A stretch of 64,000 bases of DNA from Hyperoodon ampullatus (GCA_949752795.1 CATKHW010000013.1:496001-560000); one strand, 5' to 3'. Numbered from the stretch's first letter, positions 39,008-50,590 are shown. Notes: generated by a model not told the origin, from the letters alone. Program-made: numbers and translations.

Positions 39008-39285
39008 GAAAAAAGTTCTTCCTTTCACACAGATGTATTTATATGAATGAATTATTTCCATGCTTATATCTATAAATACATAAAAGAGGAATAAAATCTA
39101 ACTTGAACCAAAAAAGAAAAAAAAAACCTGAACCCATGAATTAGACAGAGGAAGACACAATCAGGGCACTTGCTCCAGCGGTAAACAATTCTGAAATTGG
39201 TCAGAGGTGGGGAATCATCTCCCATAGAGCCAGCAGCCCACTCCTACACAAGGAGCGTCCTCATTGCAAAGCGGGGGGCCATGCT
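39008..39285 (+). other. Spacer with short A-tract (copies C/D)
   Basis: As 33,541-33,821, with a shorter A-tract near 39,112-39,126. Confidence 0.7.
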
Positions 39286-39906
39286 GAGGCATCTTTGAGT
39301 AACCGTGAGCTGAGTCCCAGGCCAGCTGCTGTTGAACTTTTCCCACCCTTCCCAGGTAAAACACCTGAATATGTACAAGGGCTTGAAAGCCTAGAGGAAG
39401 GGGCGTGGAGCCACACCAGCGACAGCACGCAGGCCAACTTGGTGCCTGCAGGCCAGTCAGGATGGTCCTGGCCCTGGGCGCTCTTCTGAAAGCTTTCCAT
39501 TGCCCTGCCTGAGATACCCCTCCTGTCCCGGCCCCCACTGCTTTTTTCCTTCCTCACCTCTGTCCGGAGAGAAATTCCAGCGGAAGGTATGGGTGACACA
39601 TCCTCTTCATTACAGGTGGAAGCCTGGCAACTCCTGCAGAAAGTCCAGCAGAGACCCACTCACACCGGGCCACCCACAAAGCCGTGGCCCCTCACTCCCT
39701 CCCACCAGCACAGCCCCGACACTGCTGACGGGGCAGAGAATATGGAGTCAGGCACAGCTTTAGGGGCTATTGCTGCCTGCAGCGCTGTTTATATTGACCT
39801 CAACCCAGGCACACCTGTGGAGGGCTGGCAGGCAGTTTCAGGCTGTCAAAATCAGCCAATCCTCACCCCTCAGGGGCTCACAGTTGCAGAAAATGAAACT
39901 TGCTAA
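39286..39906 (+). pseudogene. Copy D partial segment, frame broken
   Basis: Fourth copy of the GC-rich part. A TGA at 39,487-39,489 interrupts the frame that is open in A-C, leaving pieces at 39,295-39,489 and 39,589-39,906. From about 39,808 on it still aligns with the other copies but is much more diverged than the part before it. It has no L1 pieces and runs straight into single-copy sequence. Confidence 0.7.
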
Positions 39907-40314
39907 ACGGGCCAGGCCCTAGGAACAGTTGTGGGCTCTTGAGAGTCAGGATAGACAAGGGGCTGCAGCTGCGGCTTGTTTTCTTATCATTTTATCTGGT
40001 CCATGAGTGGATAACAACTTCAAGAAGACCCTATCCTAATGAGAGGAACCCAGGAGTCAGGGAGAGGAGTGATGGTGGGTGGAGACAGAGGCCTGGTGCC
40101 CTGGCTGCAGTGGAAGTGTCTGGAAGACCAGGCAGAAAGAGCCTGCAGAGAGTGATAGCCATGGTCACAGACCTGTCAGAACTGCTGTTTGTTAGTTCAA
40201 GTCCTGCTCTGAGGTATTCTGTGTCAGCTGTGAGCGACAGGTGAGCAGGGGGTTCTCTGCAAGGTGGGCTATGTGCACAGTTCCTGTGTGTCCAGCCCTG
40301 CTGCGGTTCCTTCC
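39907..40314 (+). other. Unrecognised single-copy sequence
   Basis: About 400 bp with no recognised element. A 114-codon frame at 39,900-40,244 has no features of a known protein. GACAGGTGAGCAG near 40,240 resembles a splice donor, but nothing else supports an exon. Confidence 0.5.
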
Positions 40315-40516
40315 CAGGGGAGCTCCGTATCCTGGGAAGGGCCTGAGTAGGAGAGCCCCATGGGCTGCTGGGTAGCTGCAGAGGTGAGCACCATGCCCTG
40401 GGAGGGACTTGACCACGAGAGCCCCGTGGGCTGTGGGGTAGGGGTGCAGCCCAGGTGAGCTCCATATCCTGAGATTGGCCTGACCACGAGTGCCCCATGG
40501 GCTGCTGGAGACCTGG
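40315..40516 (+). repeat. Three-copy minisatellite, ~66-71 bp
   Basis: Three imperfect copies start near 40,321, 40,387 and 40,458. They share AGCTCCATATCCTG-like and GAGAGCCCCATGGGCTG-like blocks. It lies directly upstream of the retroviral pol relic. Confidence 0.8.
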
Positions 40517-41540
40517 TAAAGGATATCAGGACAGTCAGTGAAGCCACCGAGGATATACATCCAGTAGCTCCTATTTCCTACTCCCTGCTGGTCATTCTAC
40601 CTTCCACCAGGCCATGGCATTCTGTATTAGACTTCAATGATGCCTTCTTCTGTATTCCATTCATCTCAGAGTCACAAGAATTTTTGGCTTGTGAGTGGCA
40701 GGACACAACATGCAACAAAAGCAATAATGCTGGGCCGTCCTGCCCCAATGGTTCAAAAATCCCCACACCATCATTGGGGAAATGTCCTCTAAAGACCTAA
40801 AAGTTCAACCTCTGTAAAAGGGAACCCTCCTTCAATATGCAGATGACATTCTGATCGCCAGGCCTACTAAAGACGCCTCTGAACTACCTAGCCAAGAAAG
40901 GATAGAAGGTGTCCAAGAAAAACGCTCAAATATCCCAGGCTAAGGTGACATGCCTGGGATTCATTCTCACAGATATTCGGAGAAACGCATCCCAGGATAG
41001 GGAAGAAGCCATTTGCAGCCTTACGTCTTCTAAAACTAGAAGACAGCTTAGGGGTTCTTGGGGAGGCCAAGGTTTTCTGCATCTGGATCCCTAACTACAG
41101 TGTCATAGCTGGGCCTCTACATGAAACACTGACACGAAAAGATGATGATCCTTTTGAATAGAATCCAGAAGCAGCCTTTCAAGAATGGAAAGAGCAGTCA
41201 ATACAGACCCTTGCCCAGGAACTCCCTAATTTAGCTAAACCCTTTGACCTTTACATACCCGGTCAAAGGTTAATCGCCCTTGGAGCCTTAGTGCAAAAAC
41301 TGGGACCACTTGAAATGGAGCAACACAAGAATGCCCTTCAGGTATGATAAACTATGGTCACCAAGGGCTTTGCCCACCGACTCATCAGGCCAGGATACTG
41401 GGGTATCTAAAAAGCTGGAAATCAGAAGCCCACAAGGCCAGCTCCCTCCTAAGGGAAAAGGACCCCACGTGGTGATCCTAACCACCCATCATGCCCTGAA
41501 GTTGCAGGGGTCGCTCTGTGGACACACTGACCTCGAGTGA
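40517..41540 (+). mobile_element. Retroviral pol relic (gammaretrovirus-like ERV)
   Basis: A decayed pol. The RT palm region reads in frame around 40,625-40,690. The catalytic YxDD motif is visible as QYADDILIA at 40,833-40,859. Sequence resembling the RT/RNase H connection follows to about 41,300, with an in-frame stop at 41,159-41,161. It then jumps to a stretch (41,310-41,540) whose GPHVVILTT block resembles the C-terminal part of integrase. Most of RNase H and the integrase core are therefore missing. Gag and protease were not found. Several frameshifts and stops; non-functional. Class I (gamma-like) is inferred from general motif character. Confidence 0.75.
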
Positions 41541-42000
41541 GGAGGCCCTCCAACTCCAACCTCCAGAGAGATAAACGGGGGCAACGGGCCCCCAAGATGA
41601 CTCGTGTGACCATCACTTGACCTGGAGTTTCTCTCAGAAAACGACAAGACTGTGCCCCGAAAGAGCAGACTACTGCTTGCAGGACTTACTGCACCCAGAG
41701 GGGAGCTAATAAGCTTGGCGGGGGAAACATATATCACGCTTTCACCATAGAAAACCCTACAGACACCGCGGTGATGGTGGCCAATATGACCGGCTGGACT
41801 GCTGGCTACTTCTAAAGGCCGTTGACTCAGTGGAGGTCATGGTCCTGGATCACCACTGACCCTGGACTGTCTGGGAGTTGCGCGGGCAGGGCTCTGACAC
41901 ATGGTGCTGTTTGTACATTAATTCAGGGACCTAATTAAAGAAAGCACAGACTACTGGTCAGAGCATCTAGTCTGGCAAAAACTGTCAGCCTAAGGTCGCC
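41541..42000 (+). mobile_element. Retroviral env relic, fragmentary
   Basis: Downstream of the pol relic and on the same strand. TWCCLYINSG at 41,899-41,928 resembles the cysteine-pair region of a gamma-type transmembrane envelope subunit. The rest is frameshifted and shortened, with no long frame. Only remnants of an envelope are present and no function is possible. Confidence 0.5.
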
Positions 42001-42638
42001 GAACATATGTGGGGTGGGGTGAAACCTGCCACCGCAGCATCCCTGCGCCTCTCTTTCCTGGACCCTTAAAGGTCATTAGAATCTGTAACACTTCCAATGC
42101 TGGTGCTCAGGCGGACGAGAAGTGAGGCAGGAGGCCTTGGGACAATCAACCTCACCAGGAGGCTGGTGGGGAGACGTTTTGCCCCTCCCCCCATGTATCA
42201 GGGCTCCCACCACAGCATGAAGCAGTTACAAAAGAGGGGTCTGCACCCTCAACACCCCAAGAATAAGGAACGGAACAAAAAGCAGAGGAGGTGTTTGTCT
42301 CCGGCAACGTTCATTAAAAATTCCTGGGAGATAAAAAGAGAATCTGGGCAATAAAATAAAGTCGAACCTGTTTTTCCTTTGTGCTTTGTCTAATTTCACG
42401 TGCTCCTAGGGTTCCGCATGCAGAGGTCCCACACCCGGCACTTCAGACCCGATTTCCTAGTGCAGAATGGCTGGGTCGACACCTCAGCTAGCGGGGTCCC
42501 ATGCAGACTCCGCGGCATAGAGCCTGAGCTGCAGCCAACTCAGCCCTCGAGAGCTCCATCCCCTCCCTCCCACTGACGCTGCCCGGGACCCTACACAGCA
42601 GCCCAGCCCACAGCCCATGGGGGAGTGCACGCTCTCAC
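42001..42638 (+). other. Unassigned sequence after env, possible LTR remnant
   Basis: This could include a decayed 3' LTR: GGGCAATAAAATAAAG near 42,347-42,362 resembles a polyadenylation signal region. I could not define TG...CA ends or a polypurine tract with confidence. GC-rich unrecognised sequence follows at 42,400-42,638. Confidence 0.3.
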
Positions 42639-43060
42639 CTCTCCATTCTGTTTTCAAAATAATGTTTCCTTTGCTTCTGAACCAAACTCAGTCTTGATCT
42701 GTTGGCTCCAATGACACTGGGCACGGGGACTCCTGTTGGGGTCCACTCTGGAGGATCAGTAACAGAAATTGAGAACATTGTAACTTCAATGAACAGATGT
42801 GTGAGCCAAACTGTAGTTAACATAGAGCAGTGTATAATGCTCGGGTAAAATAAGATGTTTCTAAGACTTACATTTGATATTTCACTCACTTTCCTATAAG
42901 CAAGTTCAGTGAAGACGTCTGTCTTATTTGTCAGGTCAACATTAGAGAAATGAAGTGATTTATTTCCATGGATGTACATCGAATACTCTTGGCTGAAGCT
43001 TCAATCTTGTTTTCAATGCTTTTCCATTGAAAATGATACCTCTCTTTCAGCTCCCCCATT
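42639..43060 (-). pseudogene. Exon-like remnant, unidentified
   Basis: On the minus strand a frame spans 42,635-42,979. A donor-like GTAAGT follows position 42,872. An acceptor-like CTGATCCTCCAG precedes 42,747, and a second donor-like GTGAGA follows 42,639. Together these could mark two small exons with an intron of about 124 bp. Joined in the upstream frame, the second part meets a stop, so it would be a broken gene piece. I do not recognise the protein. It may equally be chance. Confidence 0.2.
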
Positions 43061-43089
43061 TCTGAGAAGTATAAAATCTTATAATTTAT

Positions 43090-43260
43090 TATTACCAAAG
43101 GGGAAAGGTAGGAGAAGGGATAAATTAACAGTTTGGGATTAACACATACACACTGCTATGTATAAAATAGATCATCAACAAGGAACTACTGTATAGCACA
43201 GGGAACTACACTGAATATTTTGCAATAACCTATAAGGGGAAATAATCTGAAAAACAATAG
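43090..43260 (+). mobile_element. L1 3' UTR fragment
   Basis: ACCAAAGGGGAAAGG, GTTTGGGATTAACACATACA, ATAGATCATCAACAAGGA, TGTATAGCACAGGGAACTA and GCAATAACCTATAA appear in the order found in artiodactyl and cetacean L1 3' UTRs. No coding part. Confidence 0.9.
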
Positions 43261-43494
43261 ATATTTTTATTGACATCATCTATCAATGACAGATAAAATG
43301 TAACGTAAGCAAGGCCGATGGTGAGTGCTTCTCACCCTGAAGATTTCAGTCATCTAAAGTTGGGGCTCTGTCTATTTCCCAAGCCCCTTACAGGACATAC
43401 GTGTAGCCGTAGCTTAAAAATTCCCCAGTTTGGGGTTCGGGGAGGCACTGATTTGGAAAAATCCCTGGTGTTCTCCTTACATGCACGGGACCCT
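43261..43494. other. Unrecognised sequence before the right satellite array
   Basis: It may be the eroded start of the first diverged satellite unit, but I can align it only from about 43,495 onward. Confidence 0.4.
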
Positions 43495-45055
43495 TCCTAC
43501 AGCTAAAACATGCCTGTCACACCTAGAGGATGGTACACCGTTTGATCGGAAAGAGTTTGGAAAAGGCACCTCATCTCCTCATCGCCTGGTGCTCGGGTTC
43601 AACCCTCCAGCATCTTTCCTAACAATCTCCTCACTTGGGGATATCAGCACCGTCAACATCCTGTTGCACACAGTTTGGAATTTGTCCAGAGGATGAAGCG
43701 GAAGGATGAGAAAAATTTAGAGACAAGTCTTAGGTGTTCGGACAGGCACATGCCACTCTAATTTCCAATCCAGAAGACAAATTCATCAAAGGCTAGAATT
43801 GCCCACGGAAACAGAATAGGGCTAGAGGAAATCCCGCTGTTTTGTGTCCAGTTTCCAAAAACACAAGTTGAAAAATGGAACTCAGGGGCACTAAAATTCA
43901 TGAAACTGCAGAGTTGAAAATATCTATCGTCGAAAAATGTCTTGAGGTAAGTCACAGAAAAGGAATTGTAAGCAAGGGAGAGTGGCAGGAAACAGATTTG
44001 AAGAGGTAGAAAGGACTCCCCATTAAAACACAAGAAAAGGGGCTGAACATCGCCAATGATGCAGTTGGCCAAAAAGGGTGTATGCATTTTTTCTGAATAT
44101 ATTCAAGTAAAGGCCATACACACTTTTTATCCAACCAAACAGGTGGGCACTGGAAATCAATATCACAAAATGTATCACTTCACATCAGTCAGAAGGGCCA
44201 TCCACATAAAGTGTAAACACCAGAAATGCAGGACAGGGCGAGGAGAAAAGGGAGCCCTGTGAGGCTGATAGTGGAAATGTAATTTGCCAACGGCCACTCT
44301 GGAGAAGTGTATTGTGTTTGCTAAAACATCTAAAAAATGAGCTACAGAGCATAGGGCACTTGCACTCATGGGCGTGTACCTTGGGAAAAACAAAAATCAA
44401 CAGAAAACAGGCACCCGAACGTTTACCACCTCTCTGTTAAAAAGGGCCTCAACTTGGATATAACCTAAATGTCCCTGGAAGGATAAAATGGATAAAAGAG
44501 ATGGGGTACTTATGTAGAGTGGAATATTACTCATCCAGAAATCAATGAAATAAGGCCAGTTGTAACAACTCTGGAGGAGTTACATACGATCATTCTAAGT
44601 GACATATGTCAGAAAGAAAAAGACACATATCATAAGATGTCACTTAAAGGTGGAATCAAAAATGGCTACACATGAAATAAATTACAAAACAGAAACATAG
44701 TCAAATATGTAGAAAATAGACATAAGGCTGCTAAATGGGAAAGGTGGGGAATGGTGAGGTATTATCCAGGAGGTTGAAATTAGCAAAGATACCATTCCAA
44801 GTACCAAATTGAATAACTGACAAGGCCTACACGGTACCTCAAAGAACTGCACTCAGCCCACTCAAGTCACTGGAAAATAATACATATGACTGGTAAGCAT
44901 CTGAAAAAGAAGTTATTGTTGTCTCACAGTACATGAATCAAGTGGATGTACAGCAGCAAAAAACAGAGCTTTGAAAATCAGCTGTAACCAATATAAAAAT
45001 AAATTTAAAACTATTTATAAAAACAGTGAGACAGACAAAAATTCTTACAACTTTT
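43495..45055 (+). repeat. Diverged satellite unit R1 (oldest-looking copy)
   Basis: Homology to the satellite is clear from TACAGCTAAAACATGCCTG onward but many bases differ. The palindrome region (44,065-44,135) is degenerate. The L1-derived part (about 44,440-45,030) is closer to an L1 3' end than in any other unit: ACCTAAATGTCCCTGGAAGG, GTGGAATATTACTCATCCA, ATGTCAGAAAGAAAAAGAC and TATAAAAATAAATTTAAAA. Confidence 0.88.
44440..45030 (+). mobile_element. L1 3' end embedded in satellite unit R1
   Basis: It can be compared inside this window with the L1 at 33,107-33,300. Both have ACCTAAAT..CC, ATGGATAAA, GTGGTAC or GGGGTAC, TGGAATATTACTCA, AGTAAGTCAGAAAGAGAAA-like and ATATCAT-like blocks in the same order and similar spacing. 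The same blocks, more eroded, occupy phases about 1,130-1,705 of every satellite unit. Confidence 0.75.
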
Positions 45056-46805
45056 GTTGAAGGGCTACGATGTAACATGGATTGAACACATGTAGACCCA
45101 CAGCAGGATGATTATATAAGGCTGGAAGCTATGCACGCTAAGAGATGTTAGAGAGGCTGGGTGAGGAAATGCAGACCTTTTAAAGTAATACTGCCTGGTA
45201 CCCATTCCATGGGTCCCAAATCTGCAGGTTCAAGGGAATCTTCTGACAGCGAAAACATGCCTGGGAAACCGAGATGAATGTACACCGTGTGCTCAGGAAA
45301 GGTGTCTAAAATGCACCTCATTTTTGATCTCCTGGTGCTGGGGTTCGCCATTCCAGCCACATTACTAACAATCTCCCCACTTGGAGAATCAGCACCTTTA
45401 ACCTCCTGTTTCACACAGTTTGCAATTTGTGCAGAGGATAAATGGGAAGAGGGGGAACCAATGAGAGATTAGCTGTAGGACTTTTGACAGGCACATGTCA
45501 CTCTAATTTCCCATTAGGAAGAAAAAGTAACCAAAGGCTCAGCCTGCCTCCCCAGAACCAGAATAGGGCCAGAAGTAATCCAATGGTTTGGCGGCCAGCT
45601 CACAAAAAAAGCGAGTTGCAAAATGGAGCTCAGGAGCAGACAATTCAAAGACCTGCAAAGATATAAATGATAACCAACGTCCAAAAATATATTCAGGTAA
45701 GGTAACGAAGAGGATCTGAATGAGAGGCAGAATTGCAGGAAACAGATTTCAAAAGGTAGATTGTACTCACATTTAAAGCATATGAAAAGCAGCAGAATTT
45801 CTAAAATGATGCGGTTTGGCAAAAGGGTGTATGCGTTTTTTTCGTGAATATCTTCAGGAAAAAAACACATGCAGAGTTTTTGGCCAACCAAGCAAGAGGG
45901 AAATGCAAATCTGCACAACAAAGGAGTCTCAATTTCCACTGCTCAGAAAGGCAATCCAAAAAATGTGTACAAACCAGAAATGCAGGAGAGGCCATGGAAA
46001 ACAGGGAGCCTAGTCACGCTGATGGGTGGGGTATAAATATCAAAGAGCCACTCTGAAGAAGTGTATGCTGTTTCCTAAAACTTCTAAAATACAAAGCCCC
46101 CAAGCAAAGGGGACTTCAACTCACGGGCATATGACTTGGGAAGACTAAATATCAATAAGACACAGGCACCCCAAAGTTTAGGGCTGCTCTGCATACAAGA
46201 ACCTCAACTTTGGTACACCTAAAATATCCCAGGAAAAAGAGAAATGCATAAAGAACTTGTGGTAATTTTGTACAACGGAATATCACTCAGACGTGAAATC
46301 AGTGTATATAAGGCCAGTAGCAGCATAATGAGTGGATTTAGGTATGATGATTCTAAGGGAAATTAGTCACACAGAAAAAGAATCTTATCATAAGATATCA
46401 CTTATAGAGGGAATGTCAATATCACAACACATGAACCGAATTAGGAAAGAGAACAGAGTCTCACATTTAGAAAAAAACTCTTATGCCTGCTTCAGGGGAA
46501 AGGAGAGGTGGGGTGATGCATAAAACCAGAGTATGATATTAGCACAGGTACCATTCCATAAACCAAATACAGAATAGACAAGACCTACACCTTCCTCAGT
46601 GAATGGGACTCAACACCCCTATTCCCCGCCGAGGAATATATCTGACTAGTAAGAATCTTAAAACCTATGTATTCATATGTCTCCGTAAGGAAATCAATTG
46701 TGTCTAGACTGGCATAAACAGGTCAGTGAAAACCAGCTCAACCCCATAATAAAAATGAATTTCAAAAACAAAACCAAAAAACAGCAAAATTCTTACACAA
46801 TTCCT
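45056..46805 (+). repeat. Diverged satellite unit R2
   Basis: 1,750 bp. The palindrome region near 45,814-45,887 is present but badly mismatched. It shares the CACCTCATTTTTGATCTCCT type of sequence near 45,315 with R1, not with the regular units. Confidence 0.88.
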
Positions 46806-47745
46806 TCAGGGGTTCTAATGAAACCTGGAATGACCCTATCTGCAAAGACAGCTGGATGAGACATAAGGCTGGACACTTGGGACTGAGAGAACTGGTGAGA
46901 TTGGGAGAGAAAATGCAGACCCTTTAAAGTAGTAATGCATGCCACCATTCCATGGGTCCCAAATCTCCAGGTAGAAGGGAATATCACTACAGTTATAACA
47001 TGTATGGGAAACCTAGAAAATGGACACCCTGTGATGGCGAAAGGTTTCTAAAACTCTCCTAATTTTTCCTCTCCTTGTGCTCCACTTTGGCATTCCAACT
47101 GCTTTACTATCAATCTCCCAACTTAGGAGAGTCAGCCCCTATAACCTCCTGGTTCACACAGTTTGCTATTTGTGCAGATGATGAAAGGGAAGGGGGAGAA
47201 CCAATCAGAGAGTAGATGTAGGCATTTGGACGGGCACATGTCACTCTAATTTCCCGTCAGGAAGAAGAATTAACCAAAGCCTCAGCCACCCACAGGGAAC
47301 CAATAAAGCCACCCCTGGAACCAGTATAGGTCCTGAAGCAAAATTGTGGATTTGCGGCCAGCTCACAAAAATGGGATTTGAAAATTGGAGCTCAGGGGCC
47401 CAGCAATTCAAAAACCTGCAGAGTTATAAAGGACTACTCTCTTCCAGAAATCTGTTGAGGGAAGGCAATGAAGCGGACTTGAAAATGAGGCAGAATTGCA
47501 CAAAACATATTTCAAGAGGTAAATTGGAATCGCCTTTGAAGCACAGAAAAAGCATCCCAACTTGGACGGTGATGCACTTGGCCAAAAAGGGCGTATGCCT
47601 TTTCCCCTGAATATATTCAGGAGAAAACGCATACGTCCTTTCTGGCCAATGAAGCAAGCATGCAATGCAAATCCACACTACAAAGAATTGTCACTTCCCA
47701 CCGGTCGAAAGGGACATCTGTATATCTGTAAAAACCAGAAAGGCA
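46806..47745 (+). repeat. Satellite unit R3, left part
   Basis: Covers phases 1 to about 923 and stops after AAACCAGAAAGGCAAGA, where the 25-bp minisatellite begins. The palindrome at 47,577-47,650 is imperfect (CCTTTTCCCC on the left, GTCCTTTCTGG on the right). Confidence 0.9.
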
Positions 47746-48424
47746 AGAGCGAGATGACAAGGGCATGAAGCAATGTGATCCCAAGGGTCATGGAGGATTG
47801 TGATGACAAGCGCATGGAGCATTGTGATGACAAGATTATGTAGCATTTTGCTGACAAAGGCAAGGAGCATTGTGATGACAAGGTTCATGGAGCACTTTGA
47901 TGACAAGCGTCATGGAGCATTGTGATTACAGGGGTCATGGAGCATTGGGATGACAAGAGCATGGATCATTGTGATGACAAGTTTCATGGAGCATTTTGAT
48001 GACAAGAGTCCCGGATCATTGTGTCGTCAGGGTTCATGGAGCGTTGTGATGACAGTGGTCATGGAGCATTGTGATGACAGGGGTCAGGGAGCATTGTGAT
48101 GAGAAGGTCATGGACCATTGGGCTGAAAATGTTCATGGAGTATTGTGATGAGAGGCGTCATGGAGCATTGTTATGACAAGGTACTGGAGCATTGTGATGA
48201 GAAGACCATTGAGCCTTGTGATGACATGTCTCATGGGGCATTCTGAGGAAAAGGGGCATGCAGCATTGTGATTACAGAGGTCTTGGAGCATTGTGATGAC
48301 AAGGGCATGGAGCATTGGGATGAGAAGGCCATGGAGCGTTCTGATGACATGCATCATGGAGCTTTGTGAGGACAAGGGCATGGAGCATTGTGTTTTCAGG
48401 GGTCTTGGAGCACTGTGATGAAAA

Positions 48425-50590
48425 GGGCATGGATCATTGTGATGAAAAAGGCATGGAGCCTGGTCATGACAGGGTTCAAGGAGCATACTGACGACAAGTG
48501 TCAGGGAGCATTGTGATGACAAGGGTATTGAGCATTGTGATGACAAAGGTCATGGAGCATTGTGATGAGAAGACGATGGATAATTGTGATGACGAGCATC
48601 ATGGGGCGTTGTGATGATAAGTGTTATGGAACATTTTGATCACAAGGATTTGGAGCATTGTGATGACAGAGGTCATGGGGCATTTTGATTTCATTGTGAT
48701 GACAATAGCCTGAAGCATTATGATGATGGGCATGCTGCATTGTGATGACAGGGTTCATGGAGCATTGAGATGAAAAGGGGCATGGAGCATTGTGATTACA
48801 GGAGTCTTGGAGCATTGTGATGACAAGGGCATGGAGCATCGTGAATGAGAAGGCCATGGAGAATTCTGATGACATGCGTCATGGAGCTTTGTGATGACAA
48901 GGGCATGGAGCATTGTGATTACAGGGGTCTTGGAGCACTGTGATGACAAGGGTCATGGAGCCTTGTGATGACAAGGCCGTGGAACATTGTGATGGCAGTG
49001 GTCATGGAGCATTTTTATGACAGGGGTCATGGAGCATTGTGATGACCAGGGCATGGAACACTGTGATACATGGGTCATGGAGGATTGTAATGACAAGCGC
49101 ATGGAGCATTGTGATAAGAATGGCATCGAGCATTGTGATGAAAAGCATCATGTAGCCTGTGATGACAAGGGCATGGAACAATGTGATGAGAGGTTTCATG
49201 GAGCATTGTGATGACAATGGCATGCAGCATTGTGATGCCAAGGGTCATGGAGCTTTGTGATGACAAAGGTCATGGAGCATTTTGATGACAAGAGGTGTGG
49301 TGCATTCTGTTGTGTAGAGCAGGGAGCATTGTGATAACAGGGTCATGGAGCAATTTGATGAAAAGTGTCATGGAACATTTTGATGACAGGGGTTATGGAA
49401 CATTGAGATGTCAAGGGTCATGGAACATTTCCATGACAGGGTTTAAGGACCATTGTGATGACAGGGGAGTGGGTGTATTGTGATGACTAGTGAGGGAACA
49501 TGTTGATATCAGTGGTGAGAGAGCATTTTTATAAGAAGTGCATGGAGCATTGTGATGACAATCTTTATGGAGCATTGTGATGACAAGGTTGTGGAGCATT
49601 GTGATGACAAGGGTCATGGAACATTGAGTTGACAAAGGCACGGAGCATTGTGATGACAAGTGTCACGGAGCATTGTGATGAAAAGTTCATGGAGCATTGT
49701 GGTGACAAAGTTCACAGAGCCTTGTGATGATGAGGGCATGGACCATTGTGATGACACAGGTCATGAAGCCTTGTGAAGACTGGAGTCACGGAGAATTGTG
49801 ATGACTGGGGTCATGGAGCATTGTGATGACAAGGGCATGGAGCTTTGTGATGACAGGGGCATAGGGCATTGGTCTGACAAGTTTCATGGATAATTGTGTT
49901 GACAGTGGGCATGGCACATTGTGATGACAAGGTCATGGAGCATTGTGAAGACAAGGTCATGGAGTATTGTGAAGACAGGTGTCAGGGAGCATTGTGATGA
50001 CATATTTCATGGTCCATTGTGATGAAAATGGCATGGAGCATTGTGATGCCAAGTGTTATGGAGGATTGTGATGACAAAGGTAATGGAGCATTGTGATGAC
50101 AAGGGCTTGGATCATTGTGATGACAACGGGCAGTGAGAATTTTGATGAAAAGGTCGTGAAGCATTGTGATAACAAAGGCATGGAGCATGCTATGACAGGG
50201 GTCATGGGGCATTGCGATGACAAGTGCATGGAGAATTGTGATGACAAGAGCATGTAACATAGTGATGAGAACTGTCATGGAGCACTGTGATGACAAGGAC
50301 GTGGAGAATTGTGATGACAAGGGACATGGTGCATTGTCATAACCAGGGCATGGAGCATTGTGATGGCAAGACCGTGGAGCACTGTGATGAGAAGACCATG
50401 GATAATTGTGATGACGAGCATCATGGAACACTGTAATGACAAGGGGCATGGAGCATTGTGATGACAGGTGTCATGGAGCATTGTGACGACAGGGGTCATG
50501 GATCATTGTGATGACAAGTGTCACGGAGCATTCTGATGACAAGCTTGTGGAGTATTGTGATGACAATGGCATGGAGCATTGTGATGAAAA
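48425..50590 (+). repeat. Minisatellite higher-order repeat, copy 1
   Basis: Marker variants recur 2,166 bp downstream: GCATGGAGCCTGGTCATGAC at 48,451 (diverged copy at 50,617), ATGGATAAT at 48,576 (50,742), GATTTCATTGTGATGACAAT at 48,687 (50,853) and GTTTCATGG at 49,881 (52,048). The offset is about 2,094 bp near 49,505, so indels of about three units lie inside. Confidence 0.8.

Larger units (their letters stand above)
31088..39906 (+). repeat. 2.73 kb tandem segmental repeat, copies A-D
   Basis: The landmark GAGGCATCT (GAGACATCT in copy C) recurs at 31,090, 33,822, 36,558 and 39,286, giving periods of 2,732, 2,736 and 2,728 bp. Each full copy contains, in order: a GC-rich open-frame stretch, an L1 3' end, about 370 bp of unrecognised sequence, a second L1 3' end and a spacer. 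Copy D contains only the first part. Both L1 pieces sit at the same place in each full copy, so they were in place before the tandem amplification. Confidence 0.95.

Noticed and set aside
40031..40560. Minus-strand frames of 92-155 codons
   Set aside because: They overlap each other across the GC-rich minisatellite and are open in several frames, as expected of GC-rich repeats.
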